From contig OZ234502.1 in the NCBI GenBank assembly GCA_965153455.1, positions 1,467,267 through 1,531,266 on the forward strand: a DNA stretch of 64,000 nucleotides, given 5' to 3'. The DNA is from Sphagnum compactum. Its lineage: Eukaryota > Bryophyta > Sphagnopsida > Sphagnales. This document shows, piece by piece, positions 10,241 through 21,987 of the stretch. Below the pieces are notes generated by a model. It was not told the DNA's origin. It was given only the letters and a program-made list of their open reading frames with translations, and ran no database searches. Every line of letters begins with the position of its first letter. Positions within the stretch are counted from its first letter, which is position 1. A program made the translations under genes and the position numbers.

Positions 10241-13200
10241 ATGAAGCGGAACAGGGATTATGGAGTTATGCGGGATTTCATGGGTGTACTAGGCAGGGGA
10301 GAAACAGAAGGGATTTCTGCTGCTGCTGCTGCTGCAGCGGCTTTCTTGAGCTCCTCTGAGACAACTCCTCCTCTTCCACCCACTCTCCGAGTGCGACCAA
10401 TTGGGGATCAAGCAAGCTCCAAAACCTTCTCATCTTTCCCCATTCCATCCATCTTCCCACATGGCCAGGCTGCTGCTGCTGCTGCTGCTGCTGGGTTTGC
10501 AATTGGCCAGGCAGCAGGAGCAGGAGCAGGATTGGGCGTAAACTCTAGACCCAATTTTGCTACCTCTGGGACAACAGCAGCTCTTGGAGCCTTGGGGAAC
10601 AGTTTGAGTGAGAAACCTGGCAGCAGAGGAGGAGGAGGAGCAGCAGCAGCAGCAGCAGGAGGAGGAGGAGGAGGGTTCACAGGATTCAGTGGGGGAATTC
10701 TGCACCAGAAAACCAGACCACAGTTCACCGCAAGTGCCATGCTTGCAGGAGGAGGTGGCAGTGGCAAGAAGGATCATCAGGTGAAGGTGGTTGTTGCAGA
10801 TGATTCAAGGATCATGATGGGTGGAGCAGCTCTACCTTCCTCTTCTTCTTCTTCTGCTGCAGCTGCTGCTGCTGTGGGTGCTGGTGCAGCAGTCAGTGAG
10901 GGAGGACGAGAAAGGGCAGCAGCTCATGCCAACGGTAAGCAGTTGGAGGAACTGGCTGCTTCTGACATTCAACAGCTCTCCAGAGAAGATTGCTGGAGAT
11001 TAATTCTAGAAGTTGGTATGTATCAATCAGATTTCAGATCTCCTGTGCTTCATATGAAATTCTTGGAAGCTGTTCTCTTCTGTTTTCTGTTTTGTTTTTG
11101 TTTTGTTTTCTGTTTTTTTGGGGGTTCTCCATCTCAGGATCTTGGACTGTTTTTTTTGTCACACTTGCACTCTCAGCTACGGAACCATGGTGAAACTTTT
11201 GTTGCAGGAATGTGGCTGGCATGTGGCTGGCTGGGGGACACCCATCCACCCTCATCAGACTTGGATTATGTAAAGCTTTGATAGATGGGTTTTGCTTCTG
11301 TTGTGATGCAGGGACGCAATGGCCATCTTGGAACAAAACCCTAAACTTGCAATCCCAGGTGGGTCTTTTCTGTTACTCCACAGCAGGGCTTTTTGCATAA
11401 CCCTAATGCAATCCCATGCCATGCTGTTTCTGCTCTAGCATGCTTGCTCAAGTTGTAATAGGTACTTGTTGTTGAGAGAGATCAGATGATGTAGTGCAGC
11501 AGCAGCCTGTAGCAACTTTGTATGTTTGTTCTATTTTCAGCCATGAGAAGTTGCTGCTGAAATCTTTGGCAATTTGGTGAGAAATAGCATTGACAATAGG
11601 GTTTTCCATTTTGCATGGGTTTTCCAGCATGGGTTGACGAGCATGGACAGGGCTTTGACAAGAAAACTCCTGGAGCAAGGAGTTCCTGTGACAGATGAGA
11701 GCAATTCTCAGAGGAGTTTTGAGGCCACACATGTGCATCAATTTGAGAACAGCAACACCTCCAGGATGCTTGCCAGTCGTGCATTAGAAGAGCTAGCACG
11801 CACACCTTCTCGGTCCACAAGTAAGTAGAGGCTTTGCCACTTTGTGTACCATCATCATGTAGGAATCAGGGGTTTTTTTTTCAATTTTGTGATGTACCCA
11901 CAATGGCAATCATCCACAAGAGGAAAGAGCCAAATTTGGCTACAGCTTAGAGCAGACAGTAGACATTTTCCTGAATCCTGCTATGTTCTGGCAACCTCCA
12001 AGAACCAAGTGTCAAAATGTGGTGACTTCCATGTTTTTCTCCGAGTCAGAATGTGGTGAACTAAAAGGCATCTAAAAAGAATCTTGCAACAGTCCAAAAA
12101 ACAAAGTATCATGTAGATGCGAAATTTTGCACAAAACAATTTGGCTGGTAGGGACAAGCTTCCTGAGTCCATATAGAATGAATATCATCTTGCCCATGTT
12201 GCAAGGTGGGCTTTTCCTTACAAGATTAATGCCAATGCCAGTCCAGGAGTTTGGTTTTGTTCTGGGTGATTAAGGACCTTGAGCTTCACGTACGTTTTCC
12301 TTGTGAAGGTATCCTTTCTGTTTTCCCAAGTTCACATGCAACCACATCTAGCGTAACAACAGGGGTCAGTAACTTAACACTGTCATTGACTGCAGCGGTT
12401 GCTGCCACAGTTCCTGCTGCTGCTGCTGTTGCTAAACAGCCACCATCTGTTCCTGTCACTGCTTCACCAGCCCCAAATCAACAAAGGCAAGATTTCTCTA
12501 TTTTCATGTAGTAGGTCTTGACCCTAATCCTTCTTAGTCTTCAGCAGTTGTTGGCTGGAGGAGCCAATCTTTTTCCTTCCTATTCCAAGTATGCAACAAC
12601 ACTCAAAATCGCTGCCGCAGGGCTGATGTTTTTTAGCAAATGTTGCAAGCAGGGCTTTTGCTTCAAACACATCAGGAAAACGAACCGCCCAGCTGACAAT
12701 CTTCTATGCCGGTGCTGTGAATGTTTTTGACAACGTTACTCAAGAAAAGGTCAGAAAGGTTTTCTCTTGCTTTTTGACTGCCAACTCACTCCAGTGGAGC
12801 ATCTGCAGAATGGCACACATTATGAATTAGGGTTAGCCATTGTTGGAAAAAAATTGTCTTGCTATTATGGTGTCTGGAAAGAGTTTCTACCAGTGGCCTT
12901 TATTCAAATTCATGAGGTAGGTGGATTGGTGACCATCTGAAAAAGGGCTTAGCCAAATTTGGCTACAGGTTAAAGAGGAAAGTAGAAAAGTTTAGAAATC
13001 CTGCTACATGTTGGTGACATGTGAGAAACTATTGTCTATATACGGTGACATGGGCCCATTTTTTCCCAAAAAAACCCTTTATAACATTTGCAAACCCTTT
13101 TTTTTTGTCACCAGGATGCCATATGTCACCCAAAAAAATAATCACTGGTTTCTACTCCAAATCTGAAAGTGATAGTATTGAGCTCACATGCCAGCCTTAG

Positions 13201-14589
13201 AAATCAGTTTTGAATGGACCTCAAGAAACTGAGATATGTGATTTTGTTCAGGCACATCTGATTATGCTCCTAGCGGCAAATGGAGAGTCATGGACATCAG
13301 CTGTGGCCAAGTTTATTTCTTTAGAAGGAGACTCCATGGTTGCTCCATCGATTACAAATGCAGATGCCAAACCTGCAGTCCAAACCACTGAACCTGCTTA
13401 TTCTCCTCCAGTAGCTTCTGTTCACAATACTTCCTCTGCTGGTGCTCCAGATGTGATTCCATCATTGACTTTAGCTCAAACACAGCACCAACACTCAAGC
13501 TTGTCATCACTTCCACTCCTAGTAAACGTAAGAGATAGTAAATTGACATTTGCGCCCAATTCAGCTGCGGTGCCATCATCAGCTCAACAAGATCAGAGCA
13601 TTGGTCAAGGACCAACTCACTCCCAACAACAACAACAACAACAACAAGCAACAACAATGCCAGAGGCATCAACAATGCAAGCCAATGTGAAAGGTGAGCA
13701 ATCCACTAACAGTGCATCTTTAGCACACCTGCAATCAATGCAAGGTGAGTCAAATTCTGGTCTATCTGCCATACAGCGGAACAGGGAGTCACAACCACCT
13801 GAGATTCCAGATGCATCAAACTCCAGCAGTGTACCTACTACTACTACTGGCTTGAATGCTCTGCATAAATCATCGACCGTCTGTTACACTCAAGGTATAT
13901 ATATATGTCTTTTCATGTCTCTATTTTTGTTAGCAGAAATCAGAATTGTGAGGATCAAACTACTAGATCCATACCTTGCAACAAGTTCTGAAATTGGAGT
14001 TGTTTTGTGTTTTTGGGTCATCTACACAGAGTTGCCACATGCAAGGAAAAACTCTTTGGCACGATTTTTTGATATGAGACAAAGACAAAAGAGGTGTGTT
14101 CTTTCTTCTCCACCCATTTGGTACTTCATGCTAAGATTGAATTCTGGATAGTTTTTTTCCCAGGTTCATTGACAAAGCTGGTTAAGCTTGCAGTATGTGT
14201 ACCCAAGTGTCCTATAATATTCAGCTTGTGACATGTGGATGGATGCTTTTTACAGGGCACGTACGACAACAACAACAACAACCCAGAATTCCTCAAAATT
14301 GTCAGTGGATGGTTCTCCACTTCCTGGTGACCCAGCAGCAGCATTGAGTCTTCCACGGACTGAAGATGCTGTAATTCTGGCCTCGATCAAAACAAGCCAA
14401 ACCAGCAGCAGCCCAAGCATGAGTCCACAGCCAGTGGAGGGGAAGGATGCTGCCACTGCCACCTCTGGGAAGGCTGTTGAGAAGTCCCCAGAGGAGTCAG
14501 CAGGGAAACTGGCTGCCAATGATGAAGAAGCCACAGCAGCTTCTCCCATGGAAACGGACACAGTTGCTGCCACTGTTGTGAGAAGTTGA
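10241..14589 (+). CDS. JAZ: JAZ (TIFY-family) jasmonate-signalling repressor
   Basis: JAZ proteins bind MYC-type transcription factors in the nucleus and are degraded through the SCF-COI1 receptor on hormone perception. Eight exons join in frame: 10241-11015, 11312-11358, 11628-11820, 12309-12486, 12653-12749, 13252-13894, 14030-14093, 14256-14589 (2331 nt, 776 residues). Diagnostic parts are RDFMGV near the N terminus (11-16), TIFYAG at 413-418 followed by AVNVFDNVTQEKAHLIMLLA (TIFY/ZIM domain), and ELPHARKNSLARFFDMRQRQ at 645-664 (Jas motif with an LPxAR degron core). The exon ends right after the Jas KR, like the conserved Jas intron. Oddities: it is 2-3 times the usual JAZ length; Ala, Gly and Gln runs fill residues 25-230 and the middle; the usual C-terminal PY of Jas is absent; intron 4 is GC-AG; intron 6 is stop-free and a multiple of three. 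The first in-frame ATG is 10241. Exons 2 and 3 rest on splice sites and frame only and are the least certain. Confidence 0.88.
11875..12060 (+). repeat. AGCCAAATTTGGCT repeat copy in JAZ intron 3
   Basis: The 14-bp perfect palindrome AGCCAAATTTGGCT lies at 11928-11941. The segment before it (TTTCAATTTTGTGATGT, then GGCAATCATCCA) also occurs before the copy at 18600. It sits wholly in intron 3 (11821-12308), so it does not alter the protein. Confidence 0.7.
12487..12652 (+). other. GC-AG intron 4 of JAZ
   Basis: The donor is CAAAG|GCAAGA and the acceptor AAGCAG|GGCTTT. Only this pair joins the preceding frame, ending ...PNQQ plus two bases, to the TIFY-motif frame with an intact split Arg codon. 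The alternative acceptor just before GAAAACG gives a different frame that stops after 18 codons and loses TIFY. Confidence 0.8.
12935..13075 (+). repeat. AGCCAAATTTGGCT repeat copy in JAZ intron 5
   Basis: AGCCAAATTTGGCTACAG starts at 12951, followed by an AAAGTAGAAAAGTTT stretch and ATCCTGCTACATG, matching the order in the intron-3 copy. It lies in intron 5 (12750-13251). Confidence 0.7.
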
Positions 14590-15639
14590 GAGAGAGATTT
14601 TGTATCAACATTTTAGTTTTAGCTCCTGATTGCATTTGATGGGTCTTTCACACAAAGGACTCAAATGAGAGGGTAATTGGTCCCCTTTTGTCATGATTTT
14701 ACACGTGAGTGAGTGAATCACCCAATGGTTCTGAATGCCAGCTGATTTTGCGGCATTATTGCTTCTGTCAGCTTTGGGGGTGAGCCTTCATCATTGGAAA
14801 AATTGATCTTCATTTTGGCAGATGATTCTTCGCCATGAGTCATTACCACATATGGACTTGGGTGTTGTTCCCAGAGACGATCAATCTTCAACAATCTTGC
14901 CTATAATGGCAATTGCCCATGACCTGCCAAAAGCCATGAGTCCATCAAGGCTAGTCAAGGTGAGTTGAAGTCTTCACATTTCACTGAAGGTTGAGGTCAG
15001 TCAGTTGCTCCCAGTCCTCTTGCCTGCAAGAGGACAGTAAAGAAACACAGGAAAGAAAAGAAGACGAAGAATTTTTTTAGAAGCAACTTCACCTGTGCAT
15101 TGCAAACTTTGGATGAAGGAAAGTCCAAACATGTTATTTGGGTCAGCAAAATGGTTTTGGCCCAACATTTTTGCACAGGATGCTGAGGCTGGCAAAATGC
15201 ACAGCAAAGACCAAAGACCAACACATGCTGCTTTTGATCTGCTAGATGGTTTTGATTGGTCCAGGTGGGCTGCTATTAGTACTCTCCCACCTTATGCAGT
15301 CCCAATTTTATGTGTGAGGTCTGGGAAAAACAAATAACTAATCTCTGATGTGAGAAATACTCTTGCAAGTTCACATACTGAGCATGGGAGGAGCTGCTCT
15401 AATAAGTGCTCTGGTTCAGCATGAAGGTGAAGAGTTGGTTCACCTTCATCGCCCAACCACCCCTGACCCGCTCTAATTGAGTCTGACATAACTTCAGTTC
15501 AACAACAGCTCCTCTTGTGCTTCTATTCACAAAAGAGTTTCACATGAAAGTGCAATTTGCTCTTTGCAGCTTTAATTGCTTTTGTCCTTGTGGATTTGTT
15601 ATTATGGAATGACATTTGCTCTTCTAGTTTGGCAACTTG
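14590..15639 (+). other. JAZ downstream / 3' UTR region
   Basis: No further exon is recognised. The first part is probably the 3' UTR of JAZ, but no polyadenylation site can be assigned with confidence. It includes the hairpin at 15387-15513. Confidence 0.5.
15387..15513. repeat. Nested inverted repeat (hairpin) downstream of JAZ
   Basis: An 11-bp perfect inner stem, ATGAAGGTGAA / TTCACCTTCAT, lies near 15421-15449 with a 7-bp loop. An outer pair GAGGAGCTG / CAGCTCCTC lies about 100 bp apart. Whether it is transcribed is unknown. Confidence 0.6.
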
Positions 15640-16045
15640 ACTTCACTTGTTTGCCAAGTACACTTTGCCCATTTGCCAAACTGCACATTGACTTCATTAG
15701 TTCACAAAGTCCATTTTGCCAAGTCACCAAGTTCGTTTCATGATCTAACTTGTTGAGTCCATGTTGTCAAGTTCACTTTACCAAGTCACCGAGTTCATAT
15801 CAAGAACTTGTTGAGTCCATGTTGTCCCAAGTCCATTTTGCCAAGTCACCAAGTTCATATCATGAACTTGTCGAGTCCATGTTGTCAAGTCCATTTTGCC
15901 AAGTCACCAAATTTGTTTCATGAACTCATTGAGTTCACATTGTCAAGTCCACTTTGCCAAGTCACCAAGTTTGTATCATTAACTTGTTGAGTCCACATTG
16001 TCAAGTCCATGTCACCAATCACCAACTCCATGTCATCATGACCAT
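15640..16045. repeat. About 60-bp tandem repeat, 5-6 units
   Basis: The phrase AAGTCACCAAGTT or a close variant starts at 15721, 15783, 15843, 15901 and 15959, giving periods of 62, 60, 58 and 58 bp. Each unit also has TTGAGTCCA and TTGTCAAGTCCA. Degenerate units extend upstream to about 15640. Short frames across it are periodicity artefacts. Confidence 0.85.
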
Positions 16046-17289
16046 GTTATCATGTGGACTGCATGAATGTGTTTTGACCTGGCAAAAATTATTTTTAAAT
16101 CTACAAGCTGCCCAATGCTTGAAATTGTATTCCTTCACTGCCCGAACTTCTATTGGGATCTCAAAGCACTGCCCCAAAAGAGAACAAGATTGCCCACAAT
16201 TAATTTTTTTCACACAGCCTGATTCAGAAAAAGGCTCAAAATCAATTTTTTGCTCAAAAAAGATCAATCGCTCTTTTAAGCTTGAGAGGAGATCTTTCAA
16301 GCTCACCTCTAAAGTTTTTTCTTTGTGTCCAATAGTTAACAAATGGTGTGAGATTTAGGCCCATCCAATGATATGAAGCTCAAGGATGAATCATCACTCA
16401 TTTGCAACCTCCAAATAAAGGATGCATGAAATTGATTAACAAAGTGATTTTTTATGAGTAACCAAATCAATCCATCAATGAAATTAAAATTTTGATGGAT
16501 GAATCTAACCCACTTGATGGGATTAATTTCATGTATGAATTATGTCCAAACTGTAATGACATGAATTTTAATGAATGTGAAACAACCCAACTAGATGGAG
16601 TTTTTCCTAGTTGATGAATGAACTAATTGGATGAACCTTTGAATGATATTTTCAAAATGAACTAGATTTTATCCATTGATTTTCAAAATCATCCATATTC
16701 CATGGATGAATGTATGAACTTTCATTCTAACACTTTTATGAATGTAATTTCATCAACAAATGATGGAATTCCATGATATCTTATGATGAAAATGAATTCA
16801 TCCAATAAGATTCATTTAAAATTTCAAGTTGTCCACAAAAATAGTTCAATTCATCAGTTGATTTCATGCATTAAAACCCATCCAGATTTCAATGGATGAA
16901 CAACCATGAAATATCATATGTGAATTTTCCATGAATGAAATGAATGAACTTTCATGAATGAAAGATTGAACTTTCTTGGATGCAATTTTATGAAATTTCA
17001 TTCATTCATGAAGTTCATCATAAAAAATATTCAATTTTAAATTTCATCCAAAAAAATTCATCCAAATTTCTTGGGGTTCTCCAAACCACCATGATGTGCC
17101 AAATTTGCTTCAATTACCACAAATTGTTGTTGCAACAAATTCATCAATACAAATGCATCAATTTACCCATCAAATATAAGGTGAAAACCATTTGCAATGA
17201 AATTTTTTATACAACTTTTTTTCCCCACCTTGCAAGTAGTCAATTAATATTTAAGATGATCAATTATGACCATGGAAAAAGATCATGAC
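16046..17289. other. Gene-free, ATGAA/TTCAT-rich low-complexity DNA
   Basis: From about 16370 to 17060 the sequence is made of many short ATGAA, TTCAT and GGATGA words in both orientations, without a fixed period. No gene is recognised. Confidence 0.55.
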
Positions 17290-17640
17290 AATATGTGGGC
17301 CACCATTCGATGGCAACTTGAAATCATTGCCAATGTTTGATGACAATCGAAATCATCATCACTAGTTCATGGCAACCAAATTAGCAAGCTCTATCATTGG
17401 ATGGGGACTGAAAGTGGTCTCAATTGTTAAATGGCATCCAAAATTGATCTCCACAATTGGATGGTGATTAAAAATGATCCATCACGTTGGATGGAATTAA
17501 AAATCATCTCCACCATTGGGTGGCAATTAAAAATGATCCATCATGTTGGATGGAATTAAAAATCATCTCCACCATTGGATGACAACTAAAAATCATCTCT
17601 ATCTATCCATGATGACCCAAAAAAATGGCAATTGAAAAAT
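17290..17640. repeat. About 59-bp tandem repeat
   Basis: Alternating blocks CACCATTGGATGGCAA(T/C)TAAAAAT and GATGGAATTAAAAATCATCT recur; AAAATGATCC starts at 17471 and again at about 17530. Outer units are degenerate. Confidence 0.75.
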
Positions 17641-20600
17641 AATAATCATTCAACATGAAATCATGAATAAAATTGCTCACCACCATTGGATGTTAACCAA
17701 AATTGATCTCTATGGCTGAACATTATATATTCCTAGATAACCATGACATCATCATAGTAGCCCATAAACACTTGCACCTTTTAGTGATTGGACATTTCAT
17801 TTTCTTCCTACTTATTGTAAAAACATACCATATGCAATCTCATTTCTTAAATGTTATTTTTTTCTCGCAATTATGTGATTTTCAAATGAGTTGCGACTCA
17901 AATTTGTATAATGCATAATTTCAAGGTATAAAAAATTCTCCAAATTGATGACTAAATCTGCATGTAACTAGTATTGTTTGAATTGACTAAATAATTTAAT
18001 TGACTTAGTAAAATAAGACATACCTACTTTTTAGAAGGGAAAAATGGATAAAAAAATACCCTTTTAGTCATTTCGAATATGTAATGATGGAGAAATAAAA
18101 CTTTTAAAGTTGACGAATACTATCATAATCAAATGAACCAAAAAGGATTTCAAGTTGAAATACAATTACAATAAGATTAAATGCATAATATGTGTTGCTT
18201 TGTATTCATGCATATTTTACATTGTATCTTGTGTTTTAAAGATGATAAATATAAATAGATGATTACTTTCAAATAAAAAATCCTTTTCAATTTGAAAAGT
18301 GTTTTAGGACTATACAATCTACTTAAACATAAAGTACAACTTGCACAAAGTTTTGAAGTAAACATATACTCAAATAAGACTAATTGGTAGAATATGCCAT
18401 GCGTTTTTTAAAGTCATAGAATATAATTTGAAAATAATAAAAATAACACACTACCTTCGTACCTTGGATACTAAATACTTAGAAATTAAGGTTGGATGGT
18501 TATTCTTCAAACATGGTTTTTGAAACGGAAATTAGTTTTCATGCTTGACATGCATGGACAAAAAAATATTTCCTTATTATATACTAAGTAGTGATTTTAT
18601 TTTTTCAATTTTGTGATGTTGCCCAAGTGGCAATCATCCATAAATATATTTAGCCAAATTTGGCAATATTGAAAGATCTTGAAAATACCTTTTCATATTG
18701 TAGGGAATTGTGGAAATTTTGGTTACTTTTTTAAAACATGGATTTTTTGAAAAACAATTCCTTTTTGACAATATTTTTCACAAAATGATAAAAATTACCC
18801 ACAAAATAAATTACTAACACATGAACTTTATGTTGCAAAATAACAAGGAATGTTCCTTCATAAATCAAACATATGAGCATGTCATTTAGTGATGTTAAAT
18901 AAAATCTTGCTATCTAAAATGTGTAGGACTTGGAATTTAAAAAGAAAAAATGCCCTAGACAAGATGGACAAAAATATTTTGAGTCACAAGCTTGTTTATA
19001 TGTTGCAAATTATACATTTTCAAAAGTTGTAGCAAAGTCTAAAACATGAAAATGGGTAATGTTAAGGATGGAAAGGGTGTTAAATTACATTCTTACCAAG
19101 GTTATTTAAAATCCTATTTGCAACAATCACAATGAATTAAAATCTTCAAACATAACTACAATTGGTACATTTAAGATATTGAAGCTTAAGAAAAATGTGA
19201 CATATCAAATAAGACATACCACCTAGAAGGTTTAAGATACATTTCATTACACAAGCAACCGTGTTTTAAACCTACATCACACAACCAAAACAAACTTGTA
19301 TATATCATATATGGGGCATATTCCATATATTAGGTTAATGTTAGGAGATATGACTATTCAAAATTGGCACACATTTGATGATGGAGTTTTTGCATAGGAT
19401 GTTTAGACATTTAGATCTAAGGATGAATGCAAATTTTTTAATTTTTTTGAATCATCCATAAAAGGTTTGTGCATATATCATTGTTATGATACACACACAA
19501 TGTTGCCACATTTGTGGTTAAATTGATTTTGCCATTAACGTTTCAGAACAATTTGAAAATTTGAAATGATCCTAATTTTGACACCTCATTCATTCATTTT
19601 AGAGGTTGAAAAAAAATAATATTAAAAGAATTAACTCAAAATTTTATTTCTTTCACCATTGATTATAATAACTCATATTTTTTTAATCCCAAAAACCTTA
19701 AGTCAATAGCACAAGAAGTCTTCATATACTTTTTACTAGATTGAATAAACCTTTCAAAAAAAACTTTTGGCTGGAATTTTGTGAGAAACAAAAGGATGTT
19801 TAGACTCATCTCTTGTATGTTATAACTAGTTAGGACAAATAAAGGGCAAAACATAAAGATAGGTAGGTTAAGGTTTGCTACATGACGAAGTGGGTTAAGA
19901 TGCAATATGATATGCATATGCATATTATTGTATTGTTAAAAGCTCCGTGATATATGTGGGTTGAGATTTAATTCTAGTGATGATGGTTACATTGGATTTG
20001 GTTTAAGGGGATGTCTACAAGATTCTATATTATTTTATTCCACCAATATAGATTTTGGTTTGGAATCTGCTACAAATTGAATGGAAAGGTATTTTATTGA
20101 ATTTTTGTTTTAAATTTTTATTTATTTTTCAACACCATAATCATGAATGATGGAAATGGCAAGAAAAATTTCAATAGTTTTTGCAACAATTTACATTCCA
20201 TTTCTCTTCAATCAACTTTGGATCCAATTCCAATGTATTATAATTCAATTCAATGTTTTTGAATTCAATTTAAGAAATTGAATTTAATTCAAGTTGCATG
20301 CAAAGTCATTCAATATTTTCATTCAAATGGAACTTAATTTCCAATTACTTTTGCATCATTTCATTGCCATTAGTGATGTGTAGCAATGTAGAGGCCAAAC
20401 ATGATAATATAATTTATGATGATTTGTACGACCACCAAAATCATATTGTCTGATTGATTAACTATATGCACAACAATGCTAAATACGACTAGATAAACTC
20501 ATTTGTTCATATTCATCAATGCACAAAGGCATCAAATGGGTCATTCATTCTACGTTGAGATTTCTCATCTAGCTCTACAACAATTGTATGATGTGGGTCA

Positions 20601-20780
20601 ATGTGCAAAGTTCGATTAATGATTGTGTCCAAATCATTGGGTATGCAAAACCTCTACCACTTTCGCATTTGCTTTCAAGGTTCACTTTTGCAAGTGTAAG
20701 TGAGGAGAGGATCCATGAGCGAAAAGCCCCATATACTTCAGTATAAATTGTACTTACTTGAAATAAAATGGAACATCCAC
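17641..20780. other. Gene-free AT-rich stretch
   Basis: No gene is recognised. It contains the fifth copy of the AGCCAAATTTGGC family (about 18600-18700, core at 18652). Confidence 0.55.
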
Positions 20781-21400
20781 AACCATCTTCATGCGTAACC
20801 ATCTTGGCCAGGTTGCAACAGTTTCGATTAACATCCTATCATCATGGAAAGGAACTTTCTCTCTTAACTATGGACTTACATGAGACCAACAATAGCATGC
20901 ACAAAAGATGGTGTTGGCTGCGTGATAACCTCAAAATACTTTTGTCCATAACATGATCTCAGAAGTTTTTTTCTTTTATAATCATGGACTCACATGACAC
21001 CAACCATCACCTGCAAGAAGATGGCAACATTGGTTTGGATCAAGAGTATATTGATGGGACCCTGATATATAGATTGATATTGGTCTTGGTATCAAAGGAC
21101 TGAAGTTTGAAGATTGACAGGCCCAAGTACATTTGTACATATCATCATCTAATTTCCTCTCTTCATTATTAACTCACATGAGACCAACAATAGCATGCAA
21201 AAAAGATGGCATCAAACGCATTAGAAGCCGAGGTACTTTTGTTCACTACATCATCTTAGAAGTTCCTTTCTTTTAATCATGAACTTTTGTGATGCCAAAA
21301 ATAGCTTGCAAGAAGATGTCTGTGTCAATGGAGTGACAAGCCAAGGTGCTTTTGTACATAACATCATCTTGAGTGACAAAAAGTGATGCACAAAGTGCTC
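20781..21400. repeat. Degenerate tandem repeat, units of about 110-185 bp
   Basis: The block ACATGAGACCAACAATAGCA followed by TGCA..AAGATGG recurs with variation near 20879, 20991, 21176 and 21285. Between copies lies a variable segment containing CATAACATCATCTCAGAAGTT. Spacing is irregular. It lies downstream of the RPB9 stop codon. Confidence 0.7.
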
Positions 21401-21987
21401 TTTCTACATTGAGCAAGGTGTGATGGTAACAACCAGCTGTACAAAGCTTCCACAAACACATTCCAACAATTTTGTGAAAACAATCAACAGTCTTCTCACC
21501 ATGGACAAGTTGTTGAAAAGGCAAACATGCATCCTCTTGTCACAGCTCACAAAATTTGCCCCTTGTGTAATAATCCTGAATGATTCTGAAATCTTTTGCT
21601 GCTTATTATTCAGAGTAAGAAATGCTTTTGATGTTAGTCTTCAGATCTAGGTCAAAAAAGGTGATGCACTGCACACACTTGGAAGTAGACACTGAATTGT
21701 CATAGTATTTCAAAATCTTGTGTGATCTGGCATTTTGAAGTGTGTTTGGTTGTCTATGCAGCAGTTCTTCATTGTCCTCTTCTGTATAGTCTGGTTTTAA
21801 GACTTGTGCAGAAGCTGTACCTTCCACTTCTTTGCAGGATCTTTGTCCATTCTGTGATCATTGGGTTCACGAACTGTCTCAACATCTTGTCAGAAAAGTT
21901 CAATCTGCACATACAAGGAAGACAGACAGATGAACTCTGTGGGAGCTGAGATCTGGGCAAAATTTTTTTGCCCCCAGCATGTGATCC

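Noticed and set aside
10408-10777. Minus-strand Pro/Ala- and Ser/Cys-rich frames
   Set aside because: Antisense shadows of the Ala/Gly triplet runs in JAZ exon 1.
11016-11281. Read-through of JAZ exon 1 to a stop at 11281
   Set aside because: The tail is intron-like (T-rich, GTATGT donor at 11016) and lacks the TIFY and Jas motifs; splicing restores a full JAZ.
17290-17640. CRISPR-like array
   Set aside because: The units are diverged and have no unique spacers, and the sequence is plant nuclear DNA; it is an ordinary tandem repeat.
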